From Pedobacter hiemivivus (GTDB lineage: Bacteria > Bacteroidota > Bacteroidia > Sphingobacteriales > Sphingobacteriaceae): DNA of 64,000 nt. Under the pieces are notes generated by a model. That model ran no database searches, was not told where the DNA came from, and saw nothing but the letters and a program-made list of their open reading frames with translations. Positions 58,452 through 64,000 of this stretch are shown one piece after another. Every line of letters starts with the position of its first letter. The first letter of the stretch is position 1. A program made the translations under genes and the position numbers. The stretch covers positions 124,001 through 188,000 of the forward strand of contig NZ_SJSM01000009.1 in NCBI RefSeq assembly GCF_004331685.1, read 5' to 3'.

Positions 58452-61178
58452 ATGAGATTTATAAAATTTGCAATTGCCCTTATAATACTTTCAACAAGCT
58501 TGCAGCTTTCAGCCCTTGCACAGCAAGACAGTATCGTTTTAGACAACATTTTAAAAAAGACTAAAAAGGTAAACGACGAGCGCCCGATAGAAAAGGTGTA
58601 CCTCCATTTCGACAAGCCATATTATAGCGTTGCCGACACGATGTGGTTTAAAGCTTATTTAACAATGGAACAAAATCTTCCATCCCTGTTAAGTAAAATA
58701 GTATACGTTGATCTCATGAATAGCAAAGATTCGTTGATACAAACCATAAAGCTTCCTGTTGTTGGTGGTGTAGCGGCGGGATATGTCCCACTCAGTCCCG
58801 GTACTTATCAACAAGGCAATTACTACGTTAAAGCCTACACCATATGGATGCTAAACTTTAGCGATGACTATTTCTTCAGCAAAACGATCCCTATCGGAGA
58901 AGCTATTGAGAAACAGGTAAACACCCTACTCAGCTACAAAACCACTGAAACCGATAAGACTCAGGTTATTGATGCCGTTATACAATTTAAAAATCGAGAC
59001 AACGCAATTCAAGCCAATAAAACAGTTAACTGGAGGGTTTTATCAAATTACGACGTGGTAGCCAAGGGTAAGGGAACCACGGATCAGAATGGTTTCTTAA
59101 GGATAAAAATAGATCCCCGAAAAAGTGATAAGATTAAAAATGGTGAACTGATTACAGACATTAACATTACTGAAAAGGAAATCGTTACCTCCACTTTCAA
59201 ACTTAAACCAACCACACCTGCAGCTAATGATGTTCAGTTTTTCCCTGAAGGTGGCGAGCTAATTGCTGGAATTGCTTCCCGAATTGGCTTTAAAGCTATA
59301 AATGGAAATGGTGCCGGTATTGACTTAAAGGGTTCGGTAGTTGACAACAGCGGGACAAAACTTACCGATTTTAGCTCTAGTCATTTAGGTATGGGTGCTT
59401 TTTACATGAATGCTGAAGCTGGAAAAACTTACAAGGCCAACCTCACTTTTAATGATGGCACAACAAAAAGTTTCGACCTGCCAAAAATACTTGAATCAGG
59501 AATAGTAGCTCAGGTTAACAATACGGATTCGCTGTTATTTAACTTAAAAATAGTGGCCAATGATGCTTATTTTGAAGCCAACAAGAACAAAAACTTGTTT
59601 ATCGTAGCCACCAATGGGACGATGGTCTATTATGCTGCTAAAACAAAACTAAATAATCAGGTAACTGCTGCTAAAATCCCTAAAGATAAATTCCCGGCAG
59701 GCATTGTTCAAATTACGCTATTCTCCGAAACTGGCGAGCCGGTAAGTGAAAGGCTTGCCTTTAACTATCAGCCAAACGCAATAAAGCTTTCCTTAAAAAC
59801 TGATCTTGCGACATACAAACCCCGACAAAAAGTTAAGTTGGCTGTAACTGCGAAGAATGCTGCTCAATTTGCAGATGGGAATTTCTCCATAGCGGTTACA
59901 GATGAGCAAAAAGTGCCAGTTGATGAAAATTCGGAGATCACTATTTTAAGTTCACTACTGCTTACCTCGGACTTAAAGGGTTATATAGAAAAGCCCAATT
60001 ATTATTTTAATAAAACCAGCGCCAAAAAATTAGCAGATCTAGATGTGTTGATGCTGACACAAGGTTTTCGCCGATATGCTTACAAAGAGATCCTTGCAGG
60101 CAAATTTCCACCGGTTACCTTTTTGCCAGAACAGAGTATGGCATTAACTGGTACCTTAAGGGACCGCACAGGTATGCCCGTAAGAAAAGGAAATTTAAGA
60201 TTAACTGTACCCGGGACAAGAATTGGTGTAGAAACTATCACCAGTCCATCTGGTATCTTTGCTTTTCAAAACCTCAATTTTCCCGATTCCTCAGAAGTGG
60301 TGATCAGTGCAAAATATAATCCAAATGGAAATAATCTAATGGTTTTACTGGATGGACAACCTTCACCACAGCTTAGCAAGAATCCATATCCTGCACAAGA
60401 GGTAACCAATATTGACAGCACTTTATCTGCATACCTGAACAACAGTAAAAGACAATACAGCTATTTACGTCAGCTTAAGGAAGTAAAAATTGAAGGTGCT
60501 AAAGCGAAAAGACCAAGTCATTCTGATTATCCTGCCCTTTCGGGTTTAAGCTCTATTTCGGGTACTGTAATAGAAGGCGACCGCTTTAATGGTTGTAACA
60601 TGTTAACGATGTGTCTGCAGACTATGGCTACAGGCCTTATTTTTTACGAAAACAACTTTTACGTAAACAGAGATTACCAGCAAGGCAGTCGCGTACCTGT
60701 GCAGATTTTCCTAAATGGCATGCCAATAGATTATTTTGGACTTGCCAGCGTACAATCGTCTGAAGTGGAAAACGTAGAGGTATTTACTAAAGATGAATTG
60801 GGTACAGTAAACAGAATGTACAATACCAATGGTGTATTGGTTATCAATACCAAGAAAATTCCTAAAGGCACAAAAATGAGTATGGAAGAATTTAAAAAGT
60901 TAATTCCTGACCCAAGTGTACTTAAAATTAAACCTAAAGGCTATAGTAAACAACGCGAATTTTACGCACCTAAATATGTGAATGCCGCAGCAACTTATAA
61001 TTTTAATGATTTACGCAGTACGATCTACTGGAATCCTAAAGTGATTACAACTGCTGAAGGTGGATTATCATTAGAATATTACAATGCAGACGGCAAGGGC
61101 ACTTATAAGGCTGTTATTGAAGGCGTAGACAAAAATGGAAACATTGGTCGATTCGTTTACCGCTATACGGTCAAATAA
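58452..61178 (+). CDS. Large secreted protein with MG2-like and TonB-plug-like domains
   Basis: A 908-residue envelope protein. The signal peptide ends LQLSALAQ. Near 40-150 is a macroglobulin MG2-type module (EKVYLHFDKPYYSVADTMWF, YVKAYTIWMLN). Further beta-sandwich modules follow to about 560. A CNA/carboxypeptidase-regulatory-like domain is at about 560-640 (LTGTLRDRTGMPVRKGNLRL). Near 700-810 is a plug-like segment (RVPVQIFLNGMPIDY, VENVEVFTKDELGTVNRMYN) without a barrel. ATG 58452 is chosen over the TTG one codon earlier. Proteins of this plan are frequent in Bacteroidota, but the function is unknown. A strong terminator follows. Confidence 0.83.
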   Translation: MRFIKFAIALIILSTSLQLSALAQQDSIVLDNILKKTKKVNDERPIEKVYLHFDKPYYSVADTMWFKAYLTMEQNLPSLLSKIVYVDLMNSKDSLIQTIKLPVVGGVAAGYVPLSPGTYQQGNYYVKAYTIWMLNFSDDYFFSKTIPIGEAIEKQVNTLLSYKTTETDKTQVIDAVIQFKNRDNAIQANKTVNWRVLSNYDVVAKGKGTTDQNGFLRIKIDPRKSDKIKNGELITDINITEKEIVTSTFKLKPTTPAANDVQFFPEGGELIAGIASRIGFKAINGNGAGIDLKGSVVDNSGTKLTDFSSSHLGMGAFYMNAEAGKTYKANLTFNDGTTKSFDLPKILESGIVAQVNNTDSLLFNLKIVANDAYFEANKNKNLFIVATNGTMVYYAAKTKLNNQVTAAKIPKDKFPAGIVQITLFSETGEPVSERLAFNYQPNAIKLSLKTDLATYKPRQKVKLAVTAKNAAQFADGNFSIAVTDEQKVPVDENSEITILSSLLLTSDLKGYIEKPNYYFNKTSAKKLADLDVLMLTQGFRRYAYKEILAGKFPPVTFLPEQSMALTGTLRDRTGMPVRKGNLRLTVPGTRIGVETITSPSGIFAFQNLNFPDSSEVVISAKYNPNGNNLMVLLDGQPSPQLSKNPYPAQEVTNIDSTLSAYLNNSKRQYSYLRQLKEVKIEGAKAKRPSHSDYPALSGLSSISGTVIEGDRFNGCNMLTMCLQTMATGLIFYENNFYVNRDYQQGSRVPVQIFLNGMPIDYFGLASVQSSEVENVEVFTKDELGTVNRMYNTNGVLVINTKKIPKGTKMSMEEFKKLIPDPSVLKIKPKGYSKQREFYAPKYVNAAATYNFNDLRSTIYWNPKVITTAEGGLSLEYYNADGKGTYKAVIEGVDKNGNIGRFVYRYTVK

Positions 61179-61201
61179 GCACAGCTACATTACAGCATTA
61201 C

Positions 61202-61240
61202 AAAAAAAGAGCCTGCATTGTAAATGCAGGCTCTTTTTTT
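61202..61240. terminator. Strong bidirectional terminator after the MG2/plug gene
   Basis: Arms 61209-61219 and 61223-61233 (GAGCCTGCATT and its complement) around GTA, extended by seven A's before and seven T's after to an 18-bp stem. Confidence 0.95.
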
Positions 61241-61243
61241 GTA

Positions 61244-61337
61244 CGTTCGTCATTCTGAATTTATTTCAGAATCTCCCACTCGCTATTAAAAACACATACT
61301 AAAGAGTGATTCTGAAATAAATTCAGAATGACGAACG
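61244..61337. repeat. 94-bp element with perfect 30-bp inverted repeats (MITE/REP-like)
   Basis: Left arm 61244-61273 and right arm 61308-61337 are exact reverse complements, beginning CGTTCGTCATTCTGAA. They flank 34 bp of loop with no coding potential. The arms have no T-tract and lie 4 bp from an already complete terminator, so this is not a simple terminator. Intergenic repeats containing CATTCTGAATTTATTTCAG are, to my recollection, widespread in Sphingobacteriaceae genomes. No second copy is in this window. Confidence 0.85.
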
Positions 61338-61347
61338 CTTTATCATA

Positions 61348-62886
61348 TTAATCTTCTTTTTTCACTTTCTCAAACTTACATTTAACACCCGTATCTGTCA
61401 TGATCCATGAGCTATACTCCGCCCCTTCCTCATGCTCACAATCCCAATAACCATACCCCCTAAGGTATCGGTAAAACTCATTGCTAACCTGAACCTCTGT
61501 TCCCACTGGAATACTTAAAGTAAGTTCTACCTCTTGTCCACGCCAGTTGCTCATCTTTGGTATATGTAAAACCGGACTAAAACTTAAAGTTGCCCCCTCC
61601 TGTAAAAAATCGTAGTGGATATTCTGAGCATTTTTTAAAGCTACTTCAAAAGTTTTGCCTCTTGACTTAAAGTTCGTACTTAAAGAAACTTTACCATCGG
61701 TACTTTTCTCAATTCTAAAGCTGATGCTCCTCGGGTTGTTAAAATTATCATCCCGGTTATTCAATATTTTTCGGCCTTTATAGCGTGCAGGATCTATTCG
61801 GTAGTTCAAGCTATCCTCCCTAGTGAAAAACCGCTCCATATTTATGTTTAACGAATAAACTGGATAAGTCTTTAATGGCGTTGTTTGTGCAAATTCAGCG
61901 CCCTCCTTAAATTCGGTAGAAACCTTTGCTATGTAATATATTCCTGTTACTACACCACCCAGCCAAATCACCAACAGTCCGTAGGATAGTACCTTATTAA
62001 TCGGCCGTCCGTTAAACCCAACCCGTATTGAAAACAAGATCAGCGCCAATAACGGAATAATCAACACGATAAACGCGGCAATTGTCATTGGAAACAAGTA
62101 TTCCTCGTTAACCATGCTAATCGGGAAATAGTTGTGTACATCCGAGTTCCAAAAACCTAAGAAAGCGGCAAGTGCAACAATTGTCCCCAATAAAAAGAAC
62201 GATGCGAAAACAACTATCGACCCCACAATAATTTTAAAGATCACCTTTCCTGTACCTTGTAAAAATTCGCCAATTGCTTGAATAAGACCCGCAATGAAAC
62301 CGCGTGACTGTTCTGCAAATGGATGCAGATAACTATTTGCAAAGCCTTTTAAGTTAGTCTCCTCTCCACGCATTTCCATTTTCTCTATTCTGGTTTTTGC
62401 TTTAGGTACCATGATCCAGAAAATCATATAAACCAACAGCCCTGATCCAAATATAAAAGTGGTAAGGAATGTGAATAATCTTACCCACTTAGCATCTATA
62501 TCGAGATAATGCCCCAAACCGGCACAAACACCTGCAACCATAGCTTGATCAGTATCCCTGTACAATTTTTTGATCGAATTATACTCAGGAGTTGGAATCT
62601 GTTCTTCTGCTGATTCTTCAGAGGTTTCAAAATCCTTCACAGAGCCCATCTGTTGAATAACAGACTGAACATCTTCCACATTAACCACTTGTTTTTGTTG
62701 AGCAAACAACTTTTCTGCGAACATTTCTGCGATCCTGTTCTCAATATCTGTTACAATTTCAAAGTCATCTGCATTTTTTGAAAAATGTTGCTTCACCTCA
62801 TTTAAATAAACGGTGAGTATTTCGTAAGCATCCTCTTCAATGTGAATGATTGAGTTGCCGATATTTATGTTGTGTGTCTTCTTCAT
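61348..62886 (-). CDS. PspC domain membrane protein
   Basis: A 512-residue envelope-stress protein. An N-terminal cytoplasmic segment (about 1-100) is followed by a PspC domain at about 108-166 (LYRDTDQAMVAGVCAGLGHY, WVRLFTFLTTFIFGSGLLVY, MIFWIMVP). Further membrane helices lie at about 215-240, 270-300 and 310-330. A large extracytoplasmic beta domain reaches to the end (SLNINMERFFTREDS, LTLSIPVGTEVQV). Its ATG overlaps the padR stop by 4 bp, so the repressor and this gene are one unit. No PspA or PspB gene is near. Confidence 0.92.
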   Translation of the reverse strand: MKKTHNINIGNSIIHIEEDAYEILTVYLNEVKQHFSKNADDFEIVTDIENRIAEMFAEKLFAQQKQVVNVEDVQSVIQQMGSVKDFETSEESAEEQIPTPEYNSIKKLYRDTDQAMVAGVCAGLGHYLDIDAKWVRLFTFLTTFIFGSGLLVYMIFWIMVPKAKTRIEKMEMRGEETNLKGFANSYLHPFAEQSRGFIAGLIQAIGEFLQGTGKVIFKIIVGSIVVFASFFLLGTIVALAAFLGFWNSDVHNYFPISMVNEEYLFPMTIAAFIVLIIPLLALILFSIRVGFNGRPINKVLSYGLLVIWLGGVVTGIYYIAKVSTEFKEGAEFAQTTPLKTYPVYSLNINMERFFTREDSLNYRIDPARYKGRKILNNRDDNFNNPRSISFRIEKSTDGKVSLSTNFKSRGKTFEVALKNAQNIHYDFLQEGATLSFSPVLHIPKMSNWRGQEVELTLSIPVGTEVQVSNEFYRYLRGYGYWDCEHEEGAEYSSWIMTDTGVKCKFEKVKKED

Positions 62887-63251
62887 GATTCGGTTTGTTT
62901 AGTTGATTCTTTTGATTCCTGATCCGCTACTTTTTTGGAAGTATTAATGGCGTAAGACAATTCCTGCCAAGTCGTATCCAGCTGGTTTAAAATCGCTTTT
63001 CCATCTTCAGTAAGCATGTAATACTTACGTGGAGGCCCCGAAGTAGACTCCTGCCAGTTATAGCTCAACAAACCGTTGTTCTTTAAGCGGGTAAGTAAAG
63101 GGTAGAGCGTCCCCTCAACCACAAGGAGTTTAGCCTGTTTTAATTCCGCGATAATATCCGAAGCATAGATCTCGCCCCTTGATATAATAAGCAGCACACA
63201 GTATTCCAGTATGCCCTTTCGCATTTGTGTTTGCGTATTTTCTGCTATCAT
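62883..63251 (-). CDS. PadR family transcriptional repressor
   Basis: A 122-residue winged-helix regulator: MRKGILEYCVLLIISRGEIY, the recognition region ASDIIAELKQAKLLVVEGTL followed by YPLLTRLKNNGLLSYNW, and the wing STSGPPRKYYMLTEDGKAIL. A short C-terminal helix is consistent with the short PadR subfamily. The paired pspC gene overlaps its end by 4 bp. The TAACTTTG box at 63256-63263 ends 4 nt before the ATG, so the transcript should be leaderless. A palindrome-rich segment upstream (63273-63301) is a likely autoregulatory site. Confidence 0.94.
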   Translation of the reverse strand: MIAENTQTQMRKGILEYCVLLIISRGEIYASDIIAELKQAKLLVVEGTLYPLLTRLKNNGLLSYNWQESTSGPPRKYYMLTEDGKAILNQLDTTWQELSYAINTSKKVADQESKESTKQTES

Positions 63252-63255
63252 ATTA

Positions 63256-63301
63256 CAAAGTTATATGTTTTATATAGTAATATGCAATACATAGTACTAT
63301 A
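63256..63301 (-). promoter_or_regulatory. padR promoter with overlapping inverted-repeat operator
   Basis: Minus strand: TTG (63287-63285), 21 nt, TAACTTTG (63263-63256), then 4 nt to the ATG. TATAGTA (63273-63279) and TACTATA (63295-63301) form an inverted repeat across the -33/spacer region, and ATAGTACTAT (63291-63300) is itself a perfect palindrome. This is consistent with PadR autorepression. Confidence 0.6.
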
Positions 63302-63510
63302 AAAAGAACAAAAATATATTTATAAGTCTGATTATCAATACAATAATTTACAATTGCTTTACAGATTAATAGAGAAATTTTACAGATTAGGAGAGGAACT
63401 TTTACAAAAAAGAAGAAAAAACGAAAATTATTAACAATTCAACATTTTTCAATTTTTGTGGCGCAGAGTTTGCAAATGACTAAGCAGATCCATCAAAATA
63501 ATAGCTACCT

Positions 63511-63669
63511 ATGTTAATTAAATTGAATTCCATTCTTCACATTTTTGCCAGGCAAAAGGAAGAAAAAGCAGAACGCCCTTTAACCAGAAAAGAATGGATC
63601 AATGCGGATCGTATTGTTATGCTCGTACTGATTCTAAGCGTCATCATTGGCGCCATTATTTTCTCTTAA
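63511..63669 (+). CDS. Small single-pass membrane protein of unknown function
   Basis: Fifty-two residues: MLIKLNSILHIFARQKEEKA, a charged middle (ERPLTRKEWINAD) and a C-terminal transmembrane helix (IVMLVLILSVIIGAIIFS) that ends the protein, i.e. a tail-anchored layout. It starts with ATG and ends with TAA 10 bp before the stop of the convergent DAC-like gene. The ordered charged/helix composition suggests a real gene. The 259 bp before it (63252-63510) hold the padR control region and AT-rich sequence; no other gene is seen. Confidence 0.55.
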   Translation: MLIKLNSILHIFARQKEEKAERPLTRKEWINADRIVMLVLILSVIIGAIIFS

Positions 63670-63679
63670 AGCTTATAAT

Positions 63680-64000
63680 TTAAAGTAGTAAGGTATCTAT
63701 TCGATGTGCCTGAACCCGATTTTGCAGCGACGACCAAGTATAGATGGTAAAATGTCCATCTTGCGAGGCCACCAGCGCAGTAGCATCTCTCTGGTCATGA
63801 ACAAACTGAGCGGCAGATAGATGTCTGGTCCCACCTACTTTTGCAGGATGCATCACTACTGCAGAGCCCCCGTGAATGGGTTCTGAAAAAGATAGTTCAT
63901 CAATATTCTCTTTACCCTTTGCCCTACCTATCTTGGCTCCGAAAGCCAACAATTCATATTCGTTGCTGATCACAGTTGCACCATCCACAGCCGTTAAGCC
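63680..64000 (-). CDS. C-terminal part of a diadenylate-cyclase-like (DAC) domain protein, start beyond window
   Basis: The minus-strand frame is open from the window edge to a stop at 63680 (106 codons). The visible segment has LTAVDGATVISNEYELLAFG and GGTRHLSAAQFVHDQRDATA, matching the DGA and (G)TRH blocks of the DisA_N/DAC nucleotide-binding fold, and then QDGHFTIYTW. In true c-di-AMP synthases the second block reads RHR; here it is RHL, so this may be a sensor member of the superfamily (DACNV-type) rather than a cyclase. The N-terminal part is needed to decide. Confidence 0.65.
   Translation of the reverse strand, partial: GLTAVDGATVISNEYELLAFGAKIGRAKGKENIDELSFSEPIHGGSAVVMHPAKVGGTRHLSAAQFVHDQRDATALVASQDGHFTIYTWSSLQNRVQAHRIDTLLL

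Overview
The window reads as chromosomal DNA of a Bacteroidota bacterium, most likely family Sphingobacteriaceae (Pedobacter or a close relative). Reasons: SusC/SusD nutrient-import proteins with FecI/FecR-type regulators, BshA and YtxJ of the bacillithiol system, tandem rhomboids next to mutL, PadR/PspC, AT-rich DNA, almost no Shine-Dalgarno sequences, and many promoters of the Bacteroidota type (TTTG, about 19-21 nt, TAnnTTTG). No rRNA, tRNA, CRISPR array, phage block or intact insertion sequence was found. Genus placement is inference.

Layout. 1-7.7 kb: asparaginase (cut by the window edge), TatD, two FKBP isomerases, nrnA, ndk, recF-dciA and a TPR protein. 7.7-17.1 kb: an ECF sigma / FecR / SusC / SusD / HExxH-metallohydrolase lipoprotein / DUF4302 import locus, with a possible gene remnant downstream. 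17.2-26.5 kb: ribH, a 40-residue lipoprotein, ytxJ, OsmC, META lipoprotein, lipA, a second ECF sigma/anti-sigma pair, an Nnr lacking its epimerase half, uvrA and an oxidoreductase. 26.6-30.9 kb: lytic transglycosylase, a 0.8 kb non-coding gap with a phased 11-nt repeat array, an RluB-type pseudouridine synthase with a repetitive tail, and a lactonase. 30.9-44 kb: bshA, tilS, an OstA-like protein, rdgB with a possible HolD-like neighbour, two SurA-like chaperones, MoxR, a GDPD pseudoenzyme, an NTF2-like protein and cysS. 44-50.5 kb: mutL-rhomboid-rhomboid-EEP operon and a serine hydrolase. 50.6-52.5 kb: an S24-type repressor divergent from an unrecognised four-repeat protein. 52.7-64 kb: 2OG oxygenase, msrA, pterin dehydratase, GDSL esterase/FadL pair, nitroreductase, a large MG2/plug protein, padR-pspC, a small membrane protein and a partial DAC-like gene.

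How the genes work together. Most of the window is housekeeping: DNA repair (recF, uvrA, mutL), tRNA modification and charging (tilS, cysS), cofactors (ribH, lipA, Nnr), envelope biogenesis (OstA-like, SurA-like, MoxR) and thiol redox (bshA, ytxJ, OsmC, msrA). The accessory parts are the metallohydrolase-linked SusCD locus and the repressor/four-repeat pair.

The most interesting signals are: a 17-unit array of 11-nt repeats that folds back on itself at 27854-28040; a recurring layout in which the TAnnTTTG box ends 4-5 nt before the start codon (ribH, lipA, OstA-like, padR, cysS, tilS), predicting leaderless mRNAs; and the uncharacterised four-repeat protein at 51409-52545.
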